Origin: CAYQAJ01 sp964415245
GTDB lineage: Bacteria; Planctomycetota; Planctomycetia; Pirellulales; Pirellulaceae
Length of the DNA: 9,388 bases
Direction of reading: 5' to 3'
Assembly (NCBI GenBank): GCA_964415245.1
Contig: CAYQAJ010000212.1
Span: 1-9,388, forward strand
This document shows positions 1-7,243 of the stretch, piece by piece; within the stretch, counting starts at the first letter, position 1, and each line of letters opens with the position of its first letter. The notes beneath the pieces were generated by a model that ran no database searches, had not been told where the DNA came from, and saw only the letters and a program-made list of their open reading frames with translations. The position numbers were made by a program, and so were the translations under genes.

Positions 1-63
1 TTGCGCAGTCCGCGGAGCAAAATGTGCCTGTCCCCTTCTCCGGGATGGTTTTTGGATAGGCTC
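1..63. repeat. Dispersed repeat, left arm (cut by the window edge)
   Basis: Bases 28-63 recur as an inverted copy at 5281-5315. The shared blocks are CTGTCCCCTTCTCCG (28-42), GGTTTTTGGATAG (47-59) and CTC (61-63), separated by a short variable centre. Bases 1-20 can also fold: TTGC at 1-4 pairs with GCAA at 17-20, and CGC with GCG lies inside. This suggests that the window opens inside a larger hairpin whose left half lies outside. I recall sequences of the GGAGAAGGGGACAG type as recurrent intergenic elements in planctomycetes, sometimes near REP-associated transposases. That is memory and was not checked here. No transposase is visible. Confidence 0.7.
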
Positions 64-181
64 TAAGTCGATGGTGTCCGCTACCGGCCTTGATTCGTCC
101 GGCGCGCCCCGCGGCATGGATGCGAGAACGATGCCGACGGTCGTGTCCGAGACGCGTTGGCGCGGAGGCCGTTGGCTCCGT

Positions 182-193
182 GCATTGCAATGC
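182..193. repeat. 12-bp perfect palindrome at the esterase 3' end
   Basis: GCATTGCAATGC equals its own reverse complement. It overlaps the last base of the esterase stop codon on the minus strand. There is no T-run beside it, so it does not look like an intrinsic terminator. It could be a protein-binding site or chance. Confidence 0.4.
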
Positions 194-1668
194 TACCAAT
201 CATCCGTTCGAAACGGCGAAGCCGGCAAACCTTCTTTATTGTACAGATTCGCGCCGGCGGGATTCATGGAAAACGCATAGCGAACGGCGACGGGCGCCTT
301 CACGTCGGGCGAAGAGACAACCACGGTGTCGCCGTCGATCTTCGCTTCGGCCCAGTGCCAGGTTTTGTCCTCTCCGGCGATGGCGAATCGGGCCAGCTTG
401 CCGTCTTTTACCTCTTCGGTGGGCTCTAACCCTTCCTTCCTGCCGACGATCAATCCGCCGCCGACGTTGTCGAAAGTCAGGCGTATCGCGCTACCGTCGA
501 CCTTGTAACTCTTGTATAGAGGTCCGCTGGGGACGATGCTGCTCTTGTCGTACGTTTGGTGCAGCGCCCAGCGGGCCAGGCGGTCGCCGACGTCCTGCTT
601 GTTCTTCGGGTGAATGTCGCCTGCTTCACCGATGTCGATGATTACGGCCATGCCGGTGTGGGGAATGGTTAGCGCCTTTCGCTGAGCCTCGCGGAGCTTC
701 GCCCAGCCGTCGCCGCCGGCGGGGTCGTCGTTGGGCTGTTGGAAGTTGGCCAACTGCACCCAGTAGAACGCCAGTTCGGGGTTGAACAGCTTCCGCCATC
801 CTTCGACCAAAGACTTCGTTTTGTGATAGTACGACTCGCCTTCTTCGCCATTCGATTCGCCTTGGTACCAAATGGCCCCGCGCATCGCGTAGGGGGCCAG
901 GGGGCTCACCATCGAATTGAAAATCGCCGAAGGAGTTCCGCCGTCGACTTGCACGGCTTCGGTCTTCGACTTCTCTTCGCGCTCCTTCACTTGCACCGCG
1001 ATGTCCTTCAGTTCCGGGACCGATTCCAAACCGGCCAGCGAGCACCACGGTTCGATGCGTGTGCCGCCCCAGTTGGAACCGACCAGGCCGATGGGCACAT
1101 CGAGTTCTTGCTGCAACTTGCGACCGAAGAAATAACCGACGGCCGTGAAGCCACCGACCGTCTTCGGGCTGCACGCTTGCCATTTGCCGGCGCCTTTTTC
1201 TTGCGGTGCGGCGGCCGTCGTATGGCCGGGCACATCGAATAGCCGAATCTGCGGATGATCGGCGGCCGCAACTTCCTCCTGGGCGTTGAGCGTACGTCCC
1301 AGTCCAAATTCCATGTTCGATTGGCCCGAGCAGATCCAGACCTCGCCGACCAGCACGTCCTTCAATTCAATCGTGTTGCTCCCCGCGACCGTAAGAGTCT
1401 GGCCCTTCTTATCGGCCTTCAGCGCGTCGAGCTTCACTTGCCAGTGGCCCTGGCTATCGGCCGATGTCGAGTGGGTTTGATCGCCGATGGTCACGGTCAC
1501 TTTTTCGTTCGGCTCGGCCCAACCCCAGACCGGCGCGGGCATGCCTTGTTGCAAGACCATCGAATCGCCGAAAATCGCCGGCAGGGTGACTTCAGCTTGG
1601 GCAGCGGTGGCCAGTGCCATCATCGCGATGGACGCGGACAACAGGGACAGGAGACATCGTCGTTTCAT
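193..1668 (-). CDS. Secreted sialate O-acetylesterase (SASA family)
   Basis: A 491-residue esterase expected to remove O-acetyl groups from sialic acid or other acetylated glycans outside the cytoplasm. Residues 1-25 form a Sec-type signal peptide with a basic start (MKRR) and a likely cut after AAQA. A beta-sandwich-like stretch follows at about 26-105. The SGNH-type blocks then appear in order: CSGQSNM at 113-119 with nucleophile Ser117, SNWGGTRIEPW at 198-208, WYQGESN at 267-273, and DIHP at 351-354 with the likely catalytic His353. The C-terminal part, about 390-470, again looks like a beta domain. The frame is open 19 codons further upstream, but I chose the ATG at 1668 because GGAG lies six bases before it and the signal peptide begins there. 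It is transcribed away from the cytochrome gene. The family call is firm; the natural substrate is not known. Confidence 0.95.
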   Translation of the reverse strand: MKRRCLLSLLSASIAMMALATAAQAEVTLPAIFGDSMVLQQGMPAPVWGWAEPNEKVTVTIGDQTHSTSADSQGHWQVKLDALKADKKGQTLTVAGSNTIELKDVLVGEVWICSGQSNMEFGLGRTLNAQEEVAAADHPQIRLFDVPGHTTAAAPQEKGAGKWQACSPKTVGGFTAVGYFFGRKLQQELDVPIGLVGSNWGGTRIEPWCSLAGLESVPELKDIAVQVKEREEKSKTEAVQVDGGTPSAIFNSMVSPLAPYAMRGAIWYQGESNGEEGESYYHKTKSLVEGWRKLFNPELAFYWVQLANFQQPNDDPAGGDGWAKLREAQRKALTIPHTGMAVIIDIGEAGDIHPKNKQDVGDRLARWALHQTYDKSSIVPSGPLYKSYKVDGSAIRLTFDNVGGGLIVGRKEGLEPTEEVKDGKLARFAIAGEDKTWHWAEAKIDGDTVVVSSPDVKAPVAVRYAFSMNPAGANLYNKEGLPASPFRTDDW

Positions 1669-1785
1669 CGTTGGCTCCAACGTGAAGGGGGTGGCGAGCG
1701 GATTCCGGGAGCCGGCGCTCCGCACAGGTGGCCTCGAAGTACTTTCAGGTGTTAATCGACAATCCCGTGCATCTTGCGGCGGCGT

Positions 1786-1797
1786 GCGAGATCTCGC
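1786..1797. promoter_or_regulatory. 12-bp palindrome, possible operator
   Basis: GCGAGATCTCGC is a perfect palindrome, about 120 bases upstream of the esterase ATG. It lies about 30 bases downstream of the extended -10 candidate on the minus strand. A dimeric repressor could bind there, but no second copy was seen, and chance is possible in DNA of this GC content. Confidence 0.25.
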
Positions 1798-1825
1798 CGC
1801 TGGGCTGTGCCGTGAAAACTGCGCT

Positions 1826-1834
1826 ATTGTAGCA
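1826..1834 (-). promoter_or_regulatory. Candidate extended -10 promoter for the esterase
   Basis: Read on the minus strand, TGCTACAAT matches the extended -10 pattern TGnTATAAT with one change in the hexamer. No good -35 is present at normal spacing; TAGACA is 20 bases upstream. Extended -10 promoters tolerate this. It would give a leader of roughly 150 bases before the esterase ATG at 1668. Confidence 0.3.
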
Positions 1835-2144
1835 ACACACTCACGTCCCCGTGTCTAGCGCGTGCGGATTTTTTGGCGTTTTCCCGCTTGCCCCGTCCGG
1901 TCAAGGAAACCGCCCAAACCAGCCCCTGGGCCGATTATGGGCCCCGGGCTCGCGCAAGCGGACGACGGCCGCCGAAACGACGATCACGTAATTCCATCGT
2001 TGCCAGCAGCATTCATTTTGAGGAAGATCAGACAATCCCCGCTGGCCGGTTTGGAAGCCCTGACGACCGGCTCGTTTTGCAGCGCCGATCGACACGGGAA
2101 TAAACAGGAAGGGACAATTGCGCCGCTCCGTCATTGGCTCTACC

Positions 2145-2150
2145 GGAGGG
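2145..2150 (+). promoter_or_regulatory. Strong ribosome binding site before GTG 2159
   Basis: GGAGGG lies eight bases before the GTG at 2159, the first codon of the globin-like fragment. It is a much better Shine-Dalgarno match than the GGAG at 2348-2351, which is only two bases from the ATG at 2354. This matters for choosing the start of the downstream cytochrome gene, because both starts share one frame. Confidence 0.6.
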
Positions 2151-2158
2151 TCGTGCAA

Positions 2159-2257
2159 GTGAATGAATTGACCGACAGCTACTACCGATGTCGTCGTGAC
2201 GTTCATTTTCTCGACTCGTTTTACGAATCGTTCTTGTCCAAGTCGCCGGCAGTGGCT
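2159..2257 (+). pseudogene. N-terminal fragment of a bacterial globin gene
   Basis: The 33 codons from GTG 2159 read like the first helices of a single-domain bacterial globin. The diagnostic run is FLDSFYESFLSKSPAVA, matching the family pattern FLxxFYxxFLxxSPxVA, which normally continues into KFxxTDFxxQxxML and then the haem-binding histidines. That continuation is absent. After residue 33 the frame goes into about 32 residues of no recognisable type and then the cytochrome signal peptide. No later part of a globin was found in the other two frames up to 2354. Upstream, GGAGGG at 2145-2150 gives the fragment a credible start signal. I read it as a remnant left by a deletion that joined the globin start to the cytochrome gene. 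The family match is from memory and the piece is short, so the call is moderate. Confidence 0.55.
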
Positions 2258-2353
2258 TGCCAGGATCAGGCCCACGTGTTCGAGAACGTCGTCGGCCACG
2301 CGAAGAGCCGGAAACCGGCTGCGACGAATGCGAAAAGTCATCGGATTGGAGCC

Positions 2354-5257
2354 ATGAGAACAGCCGTTGCCATGTGGCTTGTCTGCGGAGTCGTCGCATT
2401 TCCGGCAATCGGCGGGGCGGCGGAGCGCGACGAACTGAAACGCGACTTTCAAGACGTGGTCAGTCCGTTCCTCAAGACGTATTGCACGGACTGTCACGGC
2501 GGGGACAAACCCGAAGCAAAGTTCGACTTGAGTTTGTATACGTCACTTGATTCGGTGGCCAACGACTTGGGCCATTGGGAGACGGTGCGCGAGCGGCTTC
2601 GCGGCAAAGAGATGCCTCCGGAAGAGGCGACGACGTTTCCCGACGACGAACTGCGACGGCGAATCGTCCAGTGGATCGAACGCCTGCGCCACGACGAGGC
2701 CGCGAGAAATGCGGGAGACCCCGGTCCCGTTCTGGCGCGGCGTCTGAGCAACGCCGAATACGACTATTCGATCCACGATCTGACCGGAATCGACATTCGG
2801 CCGACGCGCGAGTTTCCGGTCGATCCGGCCAACCAGGCCGGGTTCGACAATTCGGGTGAATCGCTCAACATGTCGCCGGCCTTGCTGAACAAGTACCTCG
2901 CTGCCGCGCGGCACGTCACCGACCATCTTGTCTTTCTTCCCGATGGGCTCGATTTCGCTCCGCACCCAGTGGTCGTCTATTCCGACCGCGACAAATTCTG
3001 CGTGCATCGCATCGTGGATTTTTACCAGCAGCAGCCGACCGACTACGCCGACTATTTTGTCGCCGCGTGGCGGTTCCGTCATCGGGCTCAGCTCGGTACG
3101 CCTGACACAACGCTTGACGAAGTCGCCAAGGCGGAAGGTGTCAGCGGCAAGTACCTCACGACGCTCTGGACGCTGCTGACCGACACCGAGGATAACGCCG
3201 GCCCGATCGCGAAGTTACGGGAACAATGGAATCGTCTGCCTTTGCCCGATGGTGACGCAGAAAAAACTCCCGATACGGTGCGCGCGGCGTGCGAGCGATT
3301 GCGGGAGTTGGTTGTCGTCACGCGCAAGGAATTCAATCTACCCGAAGGCAACTTTGCAGTGAAAGCGCTGAACCCGAGCGCCCAGCCGATCATCCTGTGG
3401 AAGGACCGCGAAATCGCAGCCCATCGACGGCTCGGCAAGCTACCCGAACCGGACGGCGCGCCCGAAACCGAACAACTTCGCAGCGCGGCGGCGCGATTCT
3501 GCCGCGTCTTTCCCGACACGTTCTTTGTGTCCGAGCGCGGCCGCATGTTCCTGCCTCCGGGCCAACGGGAGAAGGGGCGGCTGTTGAACGCCGGGTTCCA
3601 TCTCATGGTCGGGTACTTTCGTGACGACGCGCCTCTGTACGATCTGATTCTGGATCGCCCACAACAGCAGAAACTCGACGACATGTGGCACGAACTGGAT
3701 TTCGTCACTCAGGCGCCGATTCGGCAGTTCGTCGACTTCGTGTACTTTGAACGGGAGGAAGATCCGGGATTTCTGAGTGCGGACGAGTTTGCCTTCGCGC
3801 GGGCGGACGCCGACGCTACCTCCGAATCCAAGATGAAGCGGCTGGCACCGCTGTATCTGGCCAAGGCTCGCACCGCCGGCGTCGACGAGAAAGCATTGCA
3901 GGTCATCGATGCGTACTTTGCGGACATGTCGGCCAACATTCGACGACTGGAAAAGGAACGCGCCGATGCCGAACCAAGTCACGTTGATGCCTTGCTTTCG
4001 CTGGCCGAACGTGGCTGGCAACGGCCGCTCACCGAGTCGGATCGCGATGATCTCGTCGGCTTCTACCGATCGCTAAAGGAGCAGGAAGGTTTGAGCCATG
4101 AAGACGCGGTGCGCGATACGCTCGTCAGCGTGCTCATGTCTCCACGGTTTTGCTACCGCATCACGGTGGCCGAACCCGGCAACGACGCTAAGCCGCTTTC
4201 CGATTATGAGCTCGCCAGCCGTTTGAGTTTCTTTCTCTGGTCGAGCATCCCGGACTCGAAGCTACGACAACATGCCGCAGCCGGGGACCTGCACGATCCC
4301 GAGGTCCTGCTCGCTGAGATGAGGCGGATGTTGCAAGATTCGCGGGCGAGCCGGCTGGCGACGGAGTTTGGCGGCAACTGGCTCGACTTCCGGCGTTTTG
4401 AAACGCACAACGGCGTGAACCGCGATCGCTTTTCGGAATTTACCGACGAATTGCGCCATGCCATGTACAAAGAACCCATCCGGTTCTTCACCGATTTGAT
4501 TCAGCGCGACGGCTCGGTGCTGGAATTCCTGGAAGCCGACCACACGTTCGTCAATCCGGTACTGGCCGAACATTATGGCATCCCGTTTCCTTCCGGCGAT
4601 TCGAACGAGTGGATCCGCATCGACGATGCGAGTCGATACGGACGCGGCGGCCTCTTGCCGATGTCGGTCTTTTTGACCCAGAACTCGCCCGGACTGCGAA
4701 CCAGTCCGGTGAAGCGCGGATACTGGATCGTCCGCCGGTTGCTCGGCGAGCGCATCCCGCCGCCGCCCCCTGAAGTGCCGAAGCTGCCCGAAGACGAATC
4801 AACGCTGGGCGATCTCAGCCTGCGTGACTTGCTTGCCAAACACCGCGAATCGAAAAGCTGTGCCGCTTGCCACAGCAAGTTCGATTCGCTCGGACTGGCC
4901 TTTGAAGGATATGGACCGGTTGGGGAACTTCGCGAAGTGGATCTCGGCGGCCGGGCGGTCGACAGCAAGGTGAAGTTTCCCGACGGAAGTGAAGGCGAAG
5001 GGCTCGCCGGGCTGAAACGCTACGTGAACGAAGCCCGCCAGGCCGAATTTATCGACAACCTCTGTCGCAAGCTGTTGTCGTATGCCCTGGGCCGTTCGCT
5101 GATTTTGCCGGACGAAATTACGATCTCGCAGATGAAAGAGCGATTGGCCGCCAACGACTACCGGTTTTCCAGTATCATGGAGACAATTGTGACCAGCCCG
5201 CAGTTTTTGCGCAAGCGCGGGCGGGATTACGCGCCGTTGTCAGTCGGCACGCACTAG
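2354..5257 (+). CDS. Secreted planctomycete c-type cytochrome, DUF1587/1595/1592/1588/1585
   Basis: A 967-residue exported protein with two haem c sites, probably an electron carrier or haem-dependent enzyme outside the cytoplasm. Its reaction is unknown. Domains in order: signal peptide about 1-23 (cut after GGAA); PSCyt1-type cytochrome with CTDCH at 44-48 and possible axial Met87 in GKEMPP; DUF1587 about 128-190 (RRLSNAEYDYSIHDLTGID); a long middle region 205-540; DUF1595 about 540-605; DUF1592 about 612-740 with DYELASRLSFFLW; DUF1588 about 763-862 with GRGGLLPMSVFLTQNSPG and a second haem motif CAACH at 836-840; DUF1585 about 890-962, ending in IVTSPQFLRKRG. I chose ATG 2354 because the signal peptide starts there, but its GGAG is only two bases away. 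The frame is open upstream to 1862 and includes the globin-like fragment with its better ribosome binding site, so a 1032-residue product from GTG 2159 is possible. DUF1552 genes commonly follow this family, as here. Confidence 0.93.
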   Translation: MRTAVAMWLVCGVVAFPAIGGAAERDELKRDFQDVVSPFLKTYCTDCHGGDKPEAKFDLSLYTSLDSVANDLGHWETVRERLRGKEMPPEEATTFPDDELRRRIVQWIERLRHDEAARNAGDPGPVLARRLSNAEYDYSIHDLTGIDIRPTREFPVDPANQAGFDNSGESLNMSPALLNKYLAAARHVTDHLVFLPDGLDFAPHPVVVYSDRDKFCVHRIVDFYQQQPTDYADYFVAAWRFRHRAQLGTPDTTLDEVAKAEGVSGKYLTTLWTLLTDTEDNAGPIAKLREQWNRLPLPDGDAEKTPDTVRAACERLRELVVVTRKEFNLPEGNFAVKALNPSAQPIILWKDREIAAHRRLGKLPEPDGAPETEQLRSAAARFCRVFPDTFFVSERGRMFLPPGQREKGRLLNAGFHLMVGYFRDDAPLYDLILDRPQQQKLDDMWHELDFVTQAPIRQFVDFVYFEREEDPGFLSADEFAFARADADATSESKMKRLAPLYLAKARTAGVDEKALQVIDAYFADMSANIRRLEKERADAEPSHVDALLSLAERGWQRPLTESDRDDLVGFYRSLKEQEGLSHEDAVRDTLVSVLMSPRFCYRITVAEPGNDAKPLSDYELASRLSFFLWSSIPDSKLRQHAAAGDLHDPEVLLAEMRRMLQDSRASRLATEFGGNWLDFRRFETHNGVNRDRFSEFTDELRHAMYKEPIRFFTDLIQRDGSVLEFLEADHTFVNPVLAEHYGIPFPSGDSNEWIRIDDASRYGRGGLLPMSVFLTQNSPGLRTSPVKRGYWIVRRLLGERIPPPPPEVPKLPEDESTLGDLSLRDLLAKHRESKSCAACHSKFDSLGLAFEGYGPVGELREVDLGGRAVDSKVKFPDGSEGEGLAGLKRYVNEARQAEFIDNLCRKLLSYALGRSLILPDEITISQMKERLAANDYRFSSIMETIVTSPQFLRKRGRDYAPLSVGTH

Positions 5258-5280
5258 CATCCGGTTCTCACGGCGACTCC

Positions 5281-5315
5281 GAGGCTATCCAAAAACCGTA
5301 CGGAGAAGGGGACAG
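5281..5315. repeat. Dispersed repeat, right arm (inverted copy of 28-63)
   Basis: The reverse complement of this stretch matches bases 28-63 in two blocks, CTGTCCCCTTCTCCG and GGTTTTTGGATAG, plus CTC at the end. The centre is TAC instead of GGAT, and one base before CTC differs. It begins 23 bases after the cytochrome stop codon. The two arms face each other across about 5.2 kb that holds the esterase and the cytochrome gene. Beyond this core the two flanks are not alike. Confidence 0.75.
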
Positions 5316-5334
5316 AAATACGCAAGTGTTCAGA

Positions 5335-5450
5335 TTTCAGTTTTCGGCCGGACAGTGGCTCGTGGTCGGTTGTTAGTTGTCCGACCACTTCTGCCGTACT
5401 ACTAACAACATCCAACTAACAACCGACCTCCTCCGAACTGAAAACTGAAA
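5335..5450. repeat. Large two-stem inverted repeat between the cytochrome and DUF1552 genes
   Basis: Two nested stems are exact. The outer stem is TTTCAGTTTTC (5335-5345) with GAAAACTGAAA (5440-5450). The inner stem is GGTCGGTTGTTAGTTG (5364-5379) with CAACTAACAACCGACC (5413-5428). A competing local hairpin is also exact: GTGGTCGG (5362-5369) with CCGACCAC (5381-5388) around an 11-base loop. The right side carries a short tandem repeat with unit AACTGAA, two copies and a part. The element is AT-richer than the genes around it and ends 39 bases before the DUF1552 start. It has no coding potential that I can see and resembles a small mobile or interspersed repeat. Confidence 0.7.
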
Positions 5451-5489
5451 ACTCGATTTTCCAACGCAGATCGAACCCGGGAGCGAGAC

Positions 5490-6806
5490 ATGAGCACGCG
5501 CCATTGGCAACTCCACCGCAGGGCATTTCTATACGGTGCAGGGGTCACCATGGCCCTGCCCTGGCTGGAGTCGATTCCCGTTTGGGGCAGCCCGATTGAC
5601 GCGGCTCCGCCCAAGCGCTTCGGCGCGATCTTCATGGCCAACGGCATCAACTATCCGAACTGGTGGGCCAAGGGATCGGGCACGGAGATGGAGCTCGGCA
5701 AGTGCCTGCAGCCGCTCGAACCGATCAAGGCCAAAACCAACATCATCCAGGGACTGTTCAACAAGAATGCAACGGGCGTCGGCATCCATCCCGGTCAGAC
5801 CGGCAATATCCTCTCGGGGGCGTCGCTGCAAAAGGGCGCCGTGCTCAAGGGCGGGGTGAGCATGGATCAGGTGCTGGCGGAGCACTTGGGACAGCAGACG
5901 GTTCAGTCCAGTCTCGTGCTGGGCTGCGAGCAGCCGGTGACCGGTTACCACGAGACGAACTTCTCGATGGTGTACAGCTCGCACATCTCGTGGCGGAACG
6001 TCACGGCGCCCGTGCCGATGGAAGTCTACCCATCGCTGGCGTTCGACAGTCTGTTCGACAACAGCGGAAGCAGACGCACGCAAAGCATCCTGGATCGGGT
6101 CCAGGAGCACGCTTCGCAACTGAAGCAGGAAATCAGCCACGACGATCAGGCCAAGCTCGAGGAATACCTGACCAGCGTGCGCGACGTGGAGCAGCGCGTC
6201 GAGCGCCTGCGCGAGCACAAGGACCGCGCCGAAGATCGCGCGCGGGACCGCGGCCAAACCCTGATCGCGATGAAGCGACCCGATGACGGCATGCCCGAGG
6301 ATATCCGCCAGCACATGCAACTAATGTGCGACATCGTTGCGCTGGCCTTTCAGACCGACAAGACGCGCGTGGCCACGCTGCTGTTGTGTCGCGACATTTC
6401 GGGCCTGGTCTACCCGTTTCTGAACGCACGCATGGCGCACCATCCCGCGTCGCACAACGACCAGGGCGAAGAATACGAGCGGATCACGACCTATTACATC
6501 AGCCAGTTCGCGTACCTGGCCGGCAAGTTGGACGCCATGCCCGAGGGCGAAAGCACCGTGCTCGACAATTCCTGTCTGTTGTTCATCAACAACCTGTGGT
6601 CGGGCAAGAACCACGATTCCTCGAAGGTCCCCGTTCTGTTGGCGGGCAGTCTGGGAGGCAGCCTGGAGACCGGCCGCGTACTCGACTACACGAACCGAGG
6701 CGACGACGACCGCAAGCTGTGCAGCATGTACCTGTCGATCATGGATCGCATGGGCGTACAACTCGACCGCTTCGGCGACGCTGACTCGCGACTGGCCGGA
6801 CTCTGA
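5490..6806 (+). CDS. DUF1552 family exported protein
   Basis: A 438-residue member of DUF1552, a family of unknown function common in planctomycetes and usually encoded beside a DUF1592-type cytochrome, as here. The start is well supported: GGGAG at 5479-5483 is six bases before ATG 5490. The N-terminus HRRAFLYGAGVTMALPWLE (residues 9-27) is a twin-arginine-like leader, so export in a folded state is likely, perhaps with a bound cofactor. Family landmarks are RFGAIFMANGI at 43-53, a charged, probably coiled-coil helix from about 198 to 258, HHPASHN at 317-323, HDSSKVPVLLAGSLGG at 375-390, and the C-terminal MDRMGVQLDRFGD at 418-430. Length is normal for the family and no key part is missing. 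A 232-base gap holding two repeats separates it from the cytochrome gene, so co-transcription is uncertain. The biochemical role is unknown. Confidence 0.95.
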   Translation: MSTRHWQLHRRAFLYGAGVTMALPWLESIPVWGSPIDAAPPKRFGAIFMANGINYPNWWAKGSGTEMELGKCLQPLEPIKAKTNIIQGLFNKNATGVGIHPGQTGNILSGASLQKGAVLKGGVSMDQVLAEHLGQQTVQSSLVLGCEQPVTGYHETNFSMVYSSHISWRNVTAPVPMEVYPSLAFDSLFDNSGSRRTQSILDRVQEHASQLKQEISHDDQAKLEEYLTSVRDVEQRVERLREHKDRAEDRARDRGQTLIAMKRPDDGMPEDIRQHMQLMCDIVALAFQTDKTRVATLLLCRDISGLVYPFLNARMAHHPASHNDQGEEYERITTYYISQFAYLAGKLDAMPEGESTVLDNSCLLFINNLWSGKNHDSSKVPVLLAGSLGGSLETGRVLDYTNRGDDDRKLCSMYLSIMDRMGVQLDRFGDADSRLAGL

Positions 6807-7243
6807 TTCGCTCATCCGTTTCACCGCGGTTCGCCCCGTGAAGCCGCCGCCCTCATTTCGAACCGATAAACGAACCTCAGAACATTCGGCTGTCGTAGGC
6901 GCTCAGGAGCCTTGCCTAAAACCGAGTTGTCCTCGTCGCCGACTGGCAATTCGGCTCGCGCCGAACTGCGCCGATTCCATTCAGCAGGCGGCTCAAGCGA
7001 ACTTTTCGGCGCGATTCGAGAGCCGAACAGACCCCTGAATCCTTCGTTTTCCGCCGCGAAACTCTCGCTGGACCGGTACACCTAAATGGCGACGTACGAA
7101 AAAATGACTCGACATCAGCCCTTGGCATACGCTAACTTGGGTGGCGATCGCCGTGTTCCCGATGAACGAATCCCGGCACGAAGTAGGACATGTTGCGCGT
7201 CGCGCCGACATCCTGTGTAAAGAGAACGAAGCCAGGTATTTTT
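6807..7243. other. Gap between the DUF1552 and DUF1501 genes, no gene recognised
   Basis: Short open frames on both strands here have no family resemblance. The only structure seen is a small hairpin, TTCGGC (6950-6955) with GCCGAA (6960-6965) around TCGC, which has no T-run and is not a convincing terminator. GGCGATCGCC at 7143-7152 is a palindrome. The length suggests that the DUF1501 gene has its own promoter, but I could not place one. Confidence 0.5.

Larger units (their letters stand above)
1669..2158. other. Upstream region between divergent genes, no gene recognised
   Basis: This stretch separates the esterase start from the globin-like start on the opposite strand. The plus frame is open from a GTG at 1862, but its residues are rich in Pro and Arg and resemble nothing I know, so I treat it as non-coding. 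It holds the palindrome at 1786-1797 and the minus-strand promoter candidate at 1826-1834. On the plus strand TTGCAG (2077-2082) and AATAAA (2099-2104) are 16 bases apart. That is a weak promoter candidate for the rightward genes. Confidence 0.5.

Noticed and set aside
90..641. 183-codon Arg-rich frame on the plus strand
   Set aside because: It mostly overlaps the esterase 3' half in antisense and its composition is that of a shadow frame.
1862..2158. Upstream extension of the cytochrome frame to a GTG at 1862
   Set aside because: The extra residues are Pro- and Arg-rich with no family resemblance, there is no ribosome binding site, and better starts exist at 2159 and 2354.
5401..5455. Possible CRISPR-like short repeats (ACTAACAAC and ACTGAAA units)
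   Set aside because: The units are adjacent tandem or inverted copies of 7 to 10 bases without spacers of constant length.
5529..6320. 263-codon open frame on the minus strand
   Set aside because: It is antisense to the DUF1552 gene and has no recognisable motif.
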